From assembly GCA_027483945.1 (NCBI GenBank), contig JAIXTM010000013.1:30526-94525 (forward strand): a stretch of 64,000 bases of DNA, in the 5' to 3' direction. Under the pieces are notes generated by a model, which saw only the letters and a program-made list of their open reading frames with translations, did not search any database and had not been told where the DNA came from. Position numbers and translations under genes: made by a program. The first letter of the stretch is position 1, and every line of letters starts with the position of its first letter. The DNA is from Hyphomicrobiales bacterium. Its GTDB lineage: Bacteria > Pseudomonadota > Alphaproteobacteria > Rhizobiales > Beijerinckiaceae. This document shows positions 52,131 through 61,661 of the stretch, piece by piece.

Positions 52131-53951
52131 ATGCCGGAAGCTCCCATCCATCCCGTCATCCGCGAGGTCACGGAGCGTATCCGGGCCCGCAGCCGGGATA
52201 GCCGGGCGGCCTATCTGGAAGCCTTGCGCGGCATACGGGCCAACAATCCCCCGCGCCGGAAGCTGTCCTGCGGGAACATGGCCCATGCCGCCGCGGCCTG
52301 CGGCATGGACATGAAGATGAAGGTGGCGACGGGTACGGCGCCGAATATCGGCATCGTCACGTCCTACAACGACATGCTCTCGGCCCATCAGCCGTTCGAG
52401 CATTATCCGGAAGTCCTGCGCCGCGCCGCCCTGGAACTGGGGGCGACCGCCCAGGTCGCCGGCGGCACGCCCGCCATGTGCGACGGCGTCACCCAGGGCC
52501 AGCCGGGCATGGAGCTCTCGCTCTTCTCCCGCGACGTCATCGCCATGTCGACGGCCATTGCCCTGTCGCACAACGTGTTCGACGCGGCGTTGATGCTCGG
52601 CGTCTGCGACAAGATCGTGCCCGGCCTTGTCATGGGCGCCCTGTCCTTCGGCCACCTGCCGACCGTCTTCGTACCCGCGGGCCCGATGACGACGGGCCTT
52701 TCCAACGACGAGAAGACGCGCGTCCGCCAGGCCTATGCCACCGGCGAGGTCGGCCGCGACCGGCTGCTCGAAGCCGAGATGAAGTCCTATCACGGCCCGG
52801 GGACCTGCACCTTCTACGGCACGGCCAATTCCAACCAGATGCTGATGGAATTCATGGGCCTGCACGTGCCGGGCTCGGCCTTCATCAATCCGGGCACGCC
52901 GCTGCGTGCCGCCCTGACGCGGGAGGCCGTGAAGGTGGCTTTGGCCCGCGCGGCGGAAGGCGAGAGCGGCATCGGCGAGATCGTGACCGAGGAGGCCTGG
53001 GTCAACGCCATCATCGGCCTGCACGCCACGGGTGGCTCGACGAACCACCTTCTCCACCTCGTCGCCATGGCCCATTGCGGCGGCGTCGAGCTCACGCTGG
53101 ACGATTTCGCCGACCTGTCCAAGGCGATCCCGCTCCTTGCCCGCGTCTATCCCAACGGCGCGGCCGACGTGAACCAGTTCCATGCCGCCGGCGGCCTCGG
53201 ATTCGTCATCCGCGAGCTGCGCCGCGGCGGCCTTCTTCATACGATCCGCGGCGTCTCGGGGGGCACGACCGCGGATTACGAGCGCGAGCCCTGGCTTCAG
53301 GACGGCCGTCTCGTCTGGCGAGACGCACCGGACAAGCCGCTCGACAGCTCGATCCTGCGGCCGCTCGAGGACGCCTTCCAGCCGACAGGCGGGGTGGCGG
53401 TCGTTCAGGGCAATCTCGGTCGGGCGGTCATCAAGACCTCCGCCGTGGCGCCCGAGCGGCATATCGTGGAGGCTCCCGCGCGGGTCTTCGCGACGCAGGA
53501 GGACATGGTCGCCGCCTTCAAGGCCGGCGAACTCGACCGGGACGTCGTGGTGGTGATGCGCTTCCAGGGGCCGCGCGCCAACGGCATGCCGGAACTTCAC
53601 GGATTGATGCCTGCGCTCGGCGTCATCCAGAACCGCGGCCACAAGGTGGCGCTCGTCTCCGACGGCCGGCTGTCCGGCGCGTCGGGCAAGGTCCTGTCGG
53701 CGATCCACATGGCGCCCGAGGCCGCGACCGGCGGCCCGCTCGCCCGGGTGCGCGACGGCGACATCGTGCGCGTGGACGCGGTGGCTGGGACGATCGACGC
53801 CAAGGTCCCGCAGGACCAGTGGGCGGCGCGTGCGGCCGAGCCCTTCGCCATCGCCAACAGCGTGGCGGATCTCGGACGGAACCTCTTCTCGGCGTTCCGC
53901 AGCGCCGTCGGCTCCTCGGAGCACGGCGCGGCGATCTTCCGCGCTAGCTGA
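52131..53951 (+). CDS. edd: 6-phosphogluconate dehydratase
   Basis: 606 residues. IlvD/Edd dehydratase with iron-sulfur cysteines (KLSCGNMAHAAAACGMDM, MCDGVTQGQPGMELS, ATGGSTNHLLHLVAMA). Converts 6-phosphogluconate to KDPG. Good AAGGAGAG ribosome site. Last gene of the region eda-afu-like transporter-edd. Its 3' end overlaps the convergent coiled-coil gene by 8 bases. Confidence 0.94.
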   Translation: MPEAPIHPVIREVTERIRARSRDSRAAYLEALRGIRANNPPRRKLSCGNMAHAAAACGMDMKMKVATGTAPNIGIVTSYNDMLSAHQPFEHYPEVLRRAALELGATAQVAGGTPAMCDGVTQGQPGMELSLFSRDVIAMSTAIALSHNVFDAALMLGVCDKIVPGLVMGALSFGHLPTVFVPAGPMTTGLSNDEKTRVRQAYATGEVGRDRLLEAEMKSYHGPGTCTFYGTANSNQMLMEFMGLHVPGSAFINPGTPLRAALTREAVKVALARAAEGESGIGEIVTEEAWVNAIIGLHATGGSTNHLLHLVAMAHCGGVELTLDDFADLSKAIPLLARVYPNGAADVNQFHAAGGLGFVIRELRRGGLLHTIRGVSGGTTADYEREPWLQDGRLVWRDAPDKPLDSSILRPLEDAFQPTGGVAVVQGNLGRAVIKTSAVAPERHIVEAPARVFATQEDMVAAFKAGELDRDVVVVMRFQGPRANGMPELHGLMPALGVIQNRGHKVALVSDGRLSGASGKVLSAIHMAPEAATGGPLARVRDGDIVRVDAVAGTIDAKVPQDQWAARAAEPFAIANSVADLGRNLFSAFRSAVGSSEHGAAIFRAS

Positions 53952-55125
53952 CGACGACCCGGGGCGGGGAGGGCGCGCGGGGAGCCGCGTTGCCCTCGCT
54001 CGGCTGCGCGCCGGCCGCCCGCTCGATCGCCGCGGCCACATCGGCGATCTGACGGCGCAGCATCGCATTGTCCGCCTCGACATTGCCGGCCGGACTTTCG
54101 GCGAGCTGCCGCGTCAGGCGCGCCACCTCGCGCTTGAGCTGCGTGCGGTCCGCGCGGGCCTGCTGCAGCGCGGCCTTCGCCGCGTTGAGCTCGGCCGACT
54201 GGTCCGCTTCCAGCAGACCCAGCCGGGCACGGGCTGCGTCCGCGGCGGCCACGGCTTCCCGCGCCTCCCGCTCGCGGGCGGCGAGCTGGTCGCGCAGCGC
54301 GCCGAGCTCCCGGTCGCGCTCCGCGATCACGCCCTCGCGGCGGGCCTGCTGCATCGATGCGTCCGTCAGCCGGATGGCCGCGTCCGCCGCCTGCTCGTCG
54401 AGCGCTGCGATCCGGGCGCTCATGCTGTCGCGCAGGGATGTGAGGCTCGCGATGCGGTCCGACAGGGCTTCGCCATGGGCCTTCTCGGCATCGAGCTTGT
54501 CGGTGAGATCGGCCACGCGGCGGCGCTCCTCGGCGAGGCGCTCGCGCGTCTCCGCCAAGGTCCGCTCGGTGTCCGACAGGCGCAGCTCCACCCCGCCGAG
54601 CCGCACGTCCAGGGCGCTGATCTCCAGTTGCCGGGCGGCGATGTCCTGCCGGGCCTCGTCGAGCTCCTGTTCGCGCGCGGCAAGCGCGCCACGCGCCGCC
54701 TCGCGCTCGCCCTCGGTGCGGGACAGGTCGGCGCGCAGGGCCGCGAGCGCCTCCTCCAGGCCGAGCACCGTCGTCTTCAGTGTCGCGATTTCGGTGTCGC
54801 GAGCGGCAAGCGTCGCCTCGCGGGATGCCAGAAGGTCCTTCAGCCCCGCGATGACGGAGGCCTGGCGGCCGATCTCGGCCCTATCGGACGCATGGGCGTC
54901 GCGCACGGCCTCAAGCGCCCGCTCCAGCCGTCGCTGTTCGACGGCGAAGCCCGCGCGCAGATGATCCTTCTCCGCGTTCAGCTCGTCGATGGAAAGCGGG
55001 AAGAGCGCCTCGAGCCGCCGCTTCTGCAGCCGTTCGGCGCGCCGGCTGACCGCCGGCAGAAGCGCCAGGGCGAGGAAGGTCGCAGCCAGGAAGCCTGCCG
55101 CGACATACATGCCCGTCTCGATCAA
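53944..55125 (-). CDS. membrane-anchored coiled-coil protein
   Basis: 393 residues. One N-terminal membrane helix (about 6-28, YVAAGFLAATFLALALLPA), a basic stop-transfer stretch, then nearly continuous coiled coil from about 50 to 360 (heptads such as LAAREQELDEARQDIAARQL) and a Pro-rich tail. Not a named family to me; similar single-pass coiled-coil proteins occur in Rhizobiales. It may scaffold envelope or division complexes, which is inference. Converges on edd with 8 shared bases. Confidence 0.75.
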   Translation of the reverse strand: MIETGMYVAAGFLAATFLALALLPAVSRRAERLQKRRLEALFPLSIDELNAEKDHLRAGFAVEQRRLERALEAVRDAHASDRAEIGRQASVIAGLKDLLASREATLAARDTEIATLKTTVLGLEEALAALRADLSRTEGEREAARGALAAREQELDEARQDIAARQLEISALDVRLGGVELRLSDTERTLAETRERLAEERRRVADLTDKLDAEKAHGEALSDRIASLTSLRDSMSARIAALDEQAADAAIRLTDASMQQARREGVIAERDRELGALRDQLAAREREAREAVAAADAARARLGLLEADQSAELNAAKAALQQARADRTQLKREVARLTRQLAESPAGNVEADNAMLRRQIADVAAAIERAAGAQPSEGNAAPRAPSPPRVVVS

Positions 55126-55216
55126 AGCGGCGACCCCTGCTGCGGATGGCGAGGCTTCCGGGGAAGGCGCTTCGCCGCCCGATTATATAGGCGCAAGCTC
55201 CCGGGCCGTCACCTCG

Positions 55217-55792
55217 TCAGAACGGGTTCCAGGTCGCGGAGGGCGTGAACTTCAGATAGCCGAGATTGACCCCGAGCCGCGCCCCGACGCCCGAGCGGAT
55301 CGGCACCACGACGACATCGTTGGCGACGAGGGCCGTCATCCCGAAGCCGCCCACCAGATAGGCCGAGCCGTCCACGCCGCCGAAACGCTGATACATCGCG
55401 TCCACTGCCGGCAGGTTGTAGATCAGCATCATCGTCCGGTCGCCGTCCGCGCCGAAGTCGAAGCCGAGCGACGGGCCCTGCCAGAAGATGCGCCGGTCGC
55501 CGGCATTGCGCGTATAAAGCATGCCTTCGCCGAAGCGCAGGCCGCCGATGAAGGCGCCGGACGCTTCCTGGCCGAGTACATAGGCGTTGGGCTGGCCCCA
55601 GCGGCGGGTTGCTTCCTGGATCGTGAGGGCGAGGCCCCGGGAGATCGTGCCGAAGAAGCGGTGGCCGGAATCGACCAGCTCGTTGGTCGAGAAGGTCTCC
55701 GGCCTCTCGTCCCTGCGCTGGGCCGCGGCCGGACCGGACAGGGTGACGACAGCCAAGACGAGGCAGGCGAGATACCGCGCGAACAGGCTCAT
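55217..55792 (-). CDS. DUF1134 exported protein
   Basis: 191 residues. Signal peptide about 1-24 (LACLVLAVVTLSGPAAAQ), then the DUF1134 domain: FSTNELVDSGHRFFGTISRG, LGFDFGADGDRTMMLIYNLP, VDAMYQRFGGVDGSAYLVGG, VVVPIRSGVGARLGVNLGYL. The family resembles the Ysc84/SYLF lipid-binding group; function unknown. ATG 55792 is chosen to place the signal at the terminus. Confidence 0.87.
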   Translation of the reverse strand: MSLFARYLACLVLAVVTLSGPAAAQRRDERPETFSTNELVDSGHRFFGTISRGLALTIQEATRRWGQPNAYVLGQEASGAFIGGLRFGEGMLYTRNAGDRRIFWQGPSLGFDFGADGDRTMMLIYNLPAVDAMYQRFGGVDGSAYLVGGFGMTALVANDVVVVPIRSGVGARLGVNLGYLKFTPSATWNPF

Positions 55793-55915
55793 GGTCCAGA
55801 TCCCCCCTGAAAGGTCGAGTTGCAGCCGATGCCTCAACCGACCCTTCACGATTGTCCGTTAACACAATGCACGGGTTGCCCCGCCAGAATCGACATCAAA
55901 CGAGCTTTAGAACGA

Positions 55916-56428
55916 ATGACCCCGATGGCAAGATCGGCGCTCGCCACACTCGTCATCCTGCTGCCGCTTGGCGGCGGCAATGTGGCTGCAGCCGGCCCGC
56001 TTCAGGACCCTGGAATGCGCGCCCTGCCGTTCCCGAGCGAGCGCGTCCAGATGCGCGACCACGTCGCTTTCGCGCTGCACGGCTTCGACCCCGTGGCCTA
56101 TTTCACCGACGATGGCCCCACGGGGGGCAAGTCCGCCATCGAGGCGACCTGGAACGGCGCCGCCTGGCGCTTTGCCAGCGCTGCCAACCGCGCCGCTTTC
56201 CTGGCCGATCCGGAAGCCTATGCGCCCCAGTTCGGCGGCTACGATGCCGATGCCATGACGACCGGCCGCGTGGTGGAGGCCGATCCCGCCATCTTCCTCG
56301 TCACGCCGGACGGGCTGTTCCTGTTCCGGGACCGGGCCGCCCGCGACCGGTTCTTCGCCAAGACCGGCGCGGTGGCCGAGGGCCGGCGCCACTGGCAGGC
56401 GGTCAGCCGCACGCTGCAAGCGCGGTGA
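55916..56428 (+). CDS. exported YHS-domain protein
   Basis: 170 residues. Signal peptide 1-26 (LATLVILLPLGGGNVAAAG), then a YHS-like domain: ALHGFDPVAYFTDDGPTGGK, WNGAAWRFASAANRAAFLAD, YAPQFGGYDADAM. YHS domains are small metal-binding modules, but here the Cys ligands are absent, so the role is unclear. Its 3' end overlaps cysQ by 26 bases, convergent. Confidence 0.82.
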   Translation: MTPMARSALATLVILLPLGGGNVAAAGPLQDPGMRALPFPSERVQMRDHVAFALHGFDPVAYFTDDGPTGGKSAIEATWNGAAWRFASAANRAAFLADPEAYAPQFGGYDADAMTTGRVVEADPAIFLVTPDGLFLFRDRAARDRFFAKTGAVAEGRRHWQAVSRTLQAR

Positions 56429-57236
56429 CGCCTGCCCGCAGAAGGCGCTCCGCCGCCTGCGGATCGCCGAACGCGACGAAATCGCCGTTGACGTAGCCGC
56501 GGTCCGCCCGCCCGAAATCGGGCGGCGCGCCGTCGAGCGTCAGCATCGTGCCGCCCGCCGCCCGGATGAGGCACAAGCCCGCCGCCGTGTCCCATTCCAG
56601 CGTGCGCCCGAAGCGGACATAGAGATCCGCCGACCCGTCGGCGATGCGCGCGAACTTGATCGCCGACCCCGAGGCGCGCCGCTCGCCCACCGGCAGGCCG
56701 GACAGGAACGCCTCGCAGCGCGGGTCGCCGTGGCTGCGGCTGAGCAGGGCGACGAGGCCGTCACGCGGCGCAGCGCGGCAGCGCAGCGTCGTCTCGCGGC
56801 CGTCCGGCGCCACGTGGACCGACCGGGAGCCCGCCAGCCACAGATCGCCGGTGGCGGGCGCCAGGATCGCCCCCGCGACGGCGTCGCCGCCTGAAACATA
56901 GGCGACATTGACCGCGTACTCGTCGCGGCCGGCGACGAAGTCCCGCGTGCCGTCCAGGGGGTCGACGAGGATGAAGGCTTCCGGCGGCACGGCCGGCAGC
57001 GCCGTCTCCTCCGCGATGACCGGCACGCCCGGAAGCAGGGCAGCGAGCACGTCCAGGATCGCCGCCTGGGAGGCGATGTCGGCGCTCGTCACCGGGCTGC
57101 CGTCCGGCTTCACGATCGTCTCGATGCCCGCCGCGCAGGCCTTCAGGATCGCTTGTCCGCCGGCCTTGGCCGCCTGGCCCAGAAGCCGCGCGAGGTCGTC
57201 GCCATCGAGATCGTCCAGCACCGCGCCGCTCCGCAC
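56403..57236 (-). CDS. cysQ: 3'(2'),5'-bisphosphate nucleotidase CysQ family
   Basis: 277 residues from GTG 57236 (GTG 57221 also possible). Inositol-monophosphatase fold with metal ligands Glu in VIAEETALP, DPLDGTRDFVAGRDEYAVN and WDTAAGLCLIRAAGG. CysQ clears PAP formed in sulfate assimilation. The substrate assignment over inositol phosphate rests on DGTRDFV/EYAVN, typical of CysQ. Confidence 0.85.
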   Translation of the reverse strand: MRSGAVLDDLDGDDLARLLGQAAKAGGQAILKACAAGIETIVKPDGSPVTSADIASQAAILDVLAALLPGVPVIAEETALPAVPPEAFILVDPLDGTRDFVAGRDEYAVNVAYVSGGDAVAGAILAPATGDLWLAGSRSVHVAPDGRETTLRCRAAPRDGLVALLSRSHGDPRCEAFLSGLPVGERRASGSAIKFARIADGSADLYVRFGRTLEWDTAAGLCLIRAAGGTMLTLDGAPPDFGRADRGYVNGDFVAFGDPQAAERLLRAGVTALAACG

Positions 57237-57323
57237 CGTCCCGCGCTTTCACGCCTTGTCCCGCCGGTGTATCAGACGGGCGGCCAGCACCTTACCGCCG
57301 TTTCCGATTCGCGGAGCCCCTTC

Positions 57324-57974
57324 ATGACCGCCGTCACCCTCGAGCCTCTCGATCTTGCCGCCCTGCTGTGCAGCCGCGTCTGCCACGACGTGATCAGCCC
57401 GGTGGGCGCCATCGTGAACGGCCTCGAGGTGCTGGAGGACGAGAACGACGCCTCGATGCGCGACTTCGCCCTCGACCTCATCAAGAAGAGCGCCAACCAG
57501 GCCTCCGCGCGGCTGCAATTCTGCCGCCTGGCCTTCGGCGCGGCGGGTTCGGCCGGCGCGGCGATCGACCTCGGCGATGCCGAGCAGGTGGCCAAGGGCT
57601 TCATCCATGACGACCGGCTGTCCCTCACCTGGAATGCGCCGCGCCTCCTCCTGCCGAAGAACCAGGTGAAGCTGCTGCTGAATCTCCTCCTGGTCGCCAT
57701 GAACGCGATCCCGCGGGGCGGCGTCATGGACGTGTCGCTGACCATGGAGGGGGAGATGCCGCATATCCGCGTGCTCGCCCGCGGCCCCAATTCGCGCATC
57801 CCGGCCCATGCCGAGGCGCTGATCGCCGGCACGCCCGAGGACGGCCGGGTCGACGCCCACGCCATCCAGCCCTTCTATACCGGCCTCGTCGCCCGCGAGG
57901 CCGGGATGGCAGTAACGTTCTCGCTCGAGGGCGACGCCGTTCTGATCGCGGCGCAACCGCTTGTGAAAGGCTGA
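57324..57974 (+). CDS. chpT: histidine phosphotransferase ChpT
   Basis: 216 residues. DHp-like helix with phosphoacceptor His21 (CSRVCHDVISPVGAIVNGLE), then a degenerate HATPase-like domain without ATP motifs (LPKNQVKLLLNLLLVAMNAIP). ChpT passes phosphate from CckA to CtrA and CpdR in the alphaproteobacterial cell-cycle relay. Lies at the head of a che-like operon that ends beside ctrA. Confidence 0.9.
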   Translation: MTAVTLEPLDLAALLCSRVCHDVISPVGAIVNGLEVLEDENDASMRDFALDLIKKSANQASARLQFCRLAFGAAGSAGAAIDLGDAEQVAKGFIHDDRLSLTWNAPRLLLPKNQVKLLLNLLLVAMNAIPRGGVMDVSLTMEGEMPHIRVLARGPNSRIPAHAEALIAGTPEDGRVDAHAIQPFYTGLVAREAGMAVTFSLEGDAVLIAAQPLVKG

Positions 57975-58081
57975 TTTTCCGCCGCGCGGCACAATCCGGC
58001 GGCGACGGCCTCAATCAATCATAAACCGTTCTCGGTCACAGTTCGGCGTCGCGCTTCGCGCCCGCGCCGGACAAAGGTGGC

Positions 58082-60694
58082 ATGGACGATCTCCTCCGCG
58101 AGTTCCTGACCGAGACCAGCGAGCATATCGACGTCGTCGATCTGGAACTCGTGCGCCTTGAGTCCGAGCCGGACAACATGGCGATCCTGCGCAACGTGTT
58201 CCGGCTGGTCCACACGATCAAGGGCACGTGCGGCTTCCTCGGCCTGCCGCGGCTGGAGGCGCTGGCTCACGCCGCGGAATCGCTGATGGGCAAGCTGCGC
58301 GACGGCATGCCCGTCACCAGCGAGGCCGTCAGCCTCATCCTGGCCACGATCGACCGCATCAAGGCGATCCTCGCCGAACTCGACCGCACTGCCGCCGAGC
58401 CCCGCGGCTCGGACGCGGACCTCATCGCCGAACTCTCGCGCATGGCGGTCGCCGGGCACGGCGATGACGAAGCCGCCCTGGAAGCGGCCTTCGCAGCGGC
58501 CGAGGGCCCGGACGAGGCCCCCGCCGCCGTCGCGCCGTCGGTGGAGCCGCCGCCCGCGCCGCCGCCCGAAGCGGCGCCACCGCCCAAGCCCGGTCCGGCC
58601 AAGGCCGCCCGGGCGCCCGCCGCCAAGTCCTCGCTCGCCGATTTCGAGGGCGGGCGGCAGAAGGCGCAGAGCGTGCGCGTGAACGTCGACACGCTCGAGC
58701 ATCTGATGACGATGGTCTCCGAGCTGGTGCTGACCCGCAACCAGCTCCTCGATATCGCGCGCCGCCACGACGACAGCGCCTTCAGCGTCCCGTTGCAGCG
58801 CCTGTCCCATGTCACGGCCGAGTTGCAGGAAGGCGTCATGAAGACGCGCATGCAGCCCATCGGCGTCATCTGGCAGAAGCTGCCCCGCGTCGTCCGTGAC
58901 CTTTCCGCCGAGCTCGGCCGGGCCATCGACCTCGTGACGACAGGCGCGGAGACCGAGCTCGACCGGCAGGTCCTGGAGGTCATCAAGGACCCGCTGACGC
59001 ATATGGTCCGCAACGCCGCCGATCACGGGATCGAGCCGCCGGCCGAGCGACGCCGCATCGGCAAGCCGGAGCGTGGCACGGTCCGTCTCTCGGCAAGCCA
59101 CGAAGGCGGCACGATCACGATCGAGCTCGCCGACGATGGCCGCGGCCTCGACATCGCCGCCATCCGCCGCACCGTGCTGGCGCGCGGCCTGTCCGGCGAA
59201 GCCGAGCTGGAGCGCATGAACGACCAGCAGGTCGCGCGGTTCATCTTCCATCCTGGCTTCTCGACCGCCACGGCCGTGACCGCCGTGTCCGGACGGGGCG
59301 TGGGCATGGATGTGGTGAAATCCAACATCGAGCTCATCGGCGGCATCATCGATATCCGCACCGAGCGGGGCCGGGGCACGTCCTTCACCATCAAGATCCC
59401 GCTGACCCTCGCCATCGTCGCCGCGCTCGTCGTCTCCTGCGGCGGCCAGCGTTTCGCGGTGCCGCAGATCTCGGTCCTGGAGATCGTGCGCGTCGATTCC
59501 GGTTCCGAGCACACGATCGAGCGCATCGCCGGCACGCCGATCCTGCGCCTGCGCGACAGCCTCCTGCCGATCATCTCGCTGACGGGGCTCATGAAGCTGG
59601 AGGCTGACGCCGACCGCGATGAGGACGACGGCTTCGTCGTCGTCACCCAGGTCGGCCGCCAGCGCTTCGGCATGCTCGTGGACAGCGTGTTCCACACCGA
59701 GGAGATCGTGGTGAAGCCGATGTCGAAGCGGCTCCGGCACCTGCAGATCTTCGCCGGCAACACGATCCTCGGCGACGGCTCGGTGGTCGTCATCATCGAT
59801 CCGAACGGCGTCGCCCGCCACGTTTCCGCGGTCGCCGACACCGCGAACACGATGATCGCGGACGTCGCCCAGGCCTCCGGCGCCGAGAGCGACCTCACCA
59901 CCGTGCTCGTGTTCCGCGCGGGCGGGGAGGGGCTTGCGGCGGTCCCCCTGTCTCTCGTCACGCGGCTCGAGGAGATCGACCTGTCGCGGGTCGAATGGGT
60001 CGGTGGCCGGGCCATGCTGCAATATCGCGGCAAGCTCATGCCGCTCGTCCCCGCCGCGGGCATCGAGGACGTGCCGCGCGAGGGCACCCGGCCGGTCGTC
60101 GTCTTCACCGAGGGCGACCGCGCCATCGGGCTTATCGTCGACGAGATCGTGGACATCGTCGAGGAACGCCTCGCCATCGAGCTCGCCAACGACCGGCCGG
60201 ACGTAATCGGCCAGGCGGTGGTGCGCGGACGCGCCACCGAGATCATCGACGTCGCCCATTACCTCCCGCTCGGCCATGAGGATTGGGGCCGCATGCCGGC
60301 CTCGGCGGCCGCTCCGCCAACCCTGCTCCTCGTCGACGATTCCGCCTTCTTCCGCGACATGCTGACCCCGGTCCTGCGGGCCGCCGGCTATCGTGTCATC
60401 GGGGCGGCCGGCGTGAACGACGCCTTGCGCATTCTCCTGTCGGAAGATTGCGTGGACGTGGTCGTCACCGACATCGAGATGCCCGGCCGCGACGGATTCG
60501 ATCTCGTCGGCGCCTTGCGCAGCGACGAGGGCCTGCGCGACCTGCCGGTCATCGCCCTGGCCGCCTATGCCAATCCGGTGCTGCTGGAAAAGGCCCGGCA
60601 TCTGGGCATCGCAGACTTCGTCGCCAAATTCGACCGGTCGGGCCTCCTCGCGGCCGTCCAGGAATGCCTGCCGAGCTATGGAGCCGCCGCATGA
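58082..60694 (+). CDS. cheA: hybrid chemotaxis histidine kinase CheA-REC
   Basis: 870 residues. HPt domain with His44 (FRLVHTIKGTCGFLGL), an Ala/Pro linker to about 185, dimerisation domain (ETLEHLMTMVSELVLTRNQL-like, about 200-270), ATPase with RNAADHGIEPPAERR and GRGVGMDVV, CheW domain (about 430-590), a further CheW-like segment, and a C-terminal receiver (about 740-870) with Asp797 (TDIEMPGRDG). The receiver is uncommon in textbook CheA and may act as a phosphate sink. ATGA overlap with cheW. Confidence 0.92.
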   Translation: MDDLLREFLTETSEHIDVVDLELVRLESEPDNMAILRNVFRLVHTIKGTCGFLGLPRLEALAHAAESLMGKLRDGMPVTSEAVSLILATIDRIKAILAELDRTAAEPRGSDADLIAELSRMAVAGHGDDEAALEAAFAAAEGPDEAPAAVAPSVEPPPAPPPEAAPPPKPGPAKAARAPAAKSSLADFEGGRQKAQSVRVNVDTLEHLMTMVSELVLTRNQLLDIARRHDDSAFSVPLQRLSHVTAELQEGVMKTRMQPIGVIWQKLPRVVRDLSAELGRAIDLVTTGAETELDRQVLEVIKDPLTHMVRNAADHGIEPPAERRRIGKPERGTVRLSASHEGGTITIELADDGRGLDIAAIRRTVLARGLSGEAELERMNDQQVARFIFHPGFSTATAVTAVSGRGVGMDVVKSNIELIGGIIDIRTERGRGTSFTIKIPLTLAIVAALVVSCGGQRFAVPQISVLEIVRVDSGSEHTIERIAGTPILRLRDSLLPIISLTGLMKLEADADRDEDDGFVVVTQVGRQRFGMLVDSVFHTEEIVVKPMSKRLRHLQIFAGNTILGDGSVVVIIDPNGVARHVSAVADTANTMIADVAQASGAESDLTTVLVFRAGGEGLAAVPLSLVTRLEEIDLSRVEWVGGRAMLQYRGKLMPLVPAAGIEDVPREGTRPVVVFTEGDRAIGLIVDEIVDIVEERLAIELANDRPDVIGQAVVRGRATEIIDVAHYLPLGHEDWGRMPASAAAPPTLLLVDDSAFFRDMLTPVLRAAGYRVIGAAGVNDALRILLSEDCVDVVVTDIEMPGRDGFDLVGALRSDEGLRDLPVIALAAYANPVLLEKARHLGIADFVAKFDRSGLLAAVQECLPSYGAAA

Positions 60695-61173
60695 TCGCGG
60701 ACACGCAGACGCAGGACCATCTCGTCCGCCAGGACGAGGAATACGAATACGTCACCGTGCTGGTCGGGATGCAGCTTTTCGGGCTTCCCATCGAGCAGGT
60801 GCACGACGTCTTCATTCCCTCCGCCATCACGCCGGTCCCGCTCGCGGGTGACGGCGTCCTGGGGCTCCTGAACCTGCGCGGTCGCGTGGTCACGGCGATC
60901 TCGCTGCGCCAGCGGCTCGGCCTGGAGATGCGCCTGCGCGGCCAGGAGATGGCGGTCGGCATCGAATATGGCGGGGAATCCTTCGGCCTCATCGTCGACG
61001 GCGTCAGCGAGGTCGTGCGCCTCAGCATGGATACCCGCGAACCCAACCCCGTGAACCTGAACAGCCATTGGGCCCGGATATCCCAGGGCGTGCACCGGCT
61101 CCCCGAGGGACTCCTCGTGGTGCTCGACCTGCCCGCCGTGCTCGATGCCGATACCGTCGCCAAGGCCGCCTGA
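60691..61173 (+). CDS. cheW: CheW scaffold protein
   Basis: 160 residues. CheW fold: YEYVTVLVGMQLFGLPIEQV, NLRGRVVTAISLRQRLG, GESFGLIVDGVSEVV, LVVLDLPAVLDAD. Couples CheA to chemoreceptors. ATG 60691 overlaps the cheA stop by 4 bases. Confidence 0.93.
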   Translation: MIADTQTQDHLVRQDEEYEYVTVLVGMQLFGLPIEQVHDVFIPSAITPVPLAGDGVLGLLNLRGRVVTAISLRQRLGLEMRLRGQEMAVGIEYGGESFGLIVDGVSEVVRLSMDTREPNPVNLNSHWARISQGVHRLPEGLLVVLDLPAVLDADTVAKAA

Positions 61174-61183
61174 GGACGAAACC

Positions 61184-61549
61184 ATGAAACATTGCCTCAT
61201 CGTCGACGATTCCGCCGTCATCCGGAAGGTGGCGCGGCGCATCCTCGAAGGCCTGGATTTCCAGATCTCGGAAGCCGAGGACGGGTCCCAGGCCATCGGC
61301 ATCTGCCGCACGCAGATGCCGGACGCCGTGCTGCTCGACTGGAACATGCCGGTCATGGACGGCTACGAGTTCCTGCGCGAACTGCGCCGCATGCCGAATG
61401 GAAGCCGGCCCAAGGTCGTGTTCTGCACCACCGAGAACGATGTCGCCCACATCGCCCGCGCCATGCATGCCGGCGCGGACGAGTACATCATGAAGCCCTT
61501 CGACAAGGAGATCATGACGGCGAAGCTGCAACAGGTCGGCCTGGTCTGA
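61184..61549 (+). CDS. cheY: CheY-like response regulator
   Basis: 121 residues, receiver domain only. Asp8-Asp9 (LIVDDSAV), phosphoacceptor Asp52 (LLDWNMPVMDG), Thr in FCTTENDV, Lys in YIMKPFD. GAGGACGAAACC before ATG 61184, 10 bases after cheW. Confidence 0.92.
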   Translation: MKHCLIVDDSAVIRKVARRILEGLDFQISEAEDGSQAIGICRTQMPDAVLLDWNMPVMDGYEFLRELRRMPNGSRPKVVFCTTENDVAHIARAMHAGADEYIMKPFDKEIMTAKLQQVGLV

Positions 61550-61661
61550 CCGCCTGCGCCGAGATCGTCCGGCGGCACGGGCCACCCGCGCCGCCTCCGT
61601 GAAGTCCGGCAAGGTCGGCCCGTCCCGCGGTCAGCCCCAGCCGCCAGCCTAGGCCGACCTC

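Noticed and set aside
58019..60601. 860-codon open frame on the minus strand opposite cheA
   Set aside because: Same antisense artefact; His/Arg/Asp-rich without domains, and cheA motifs are intact on the plus strand.
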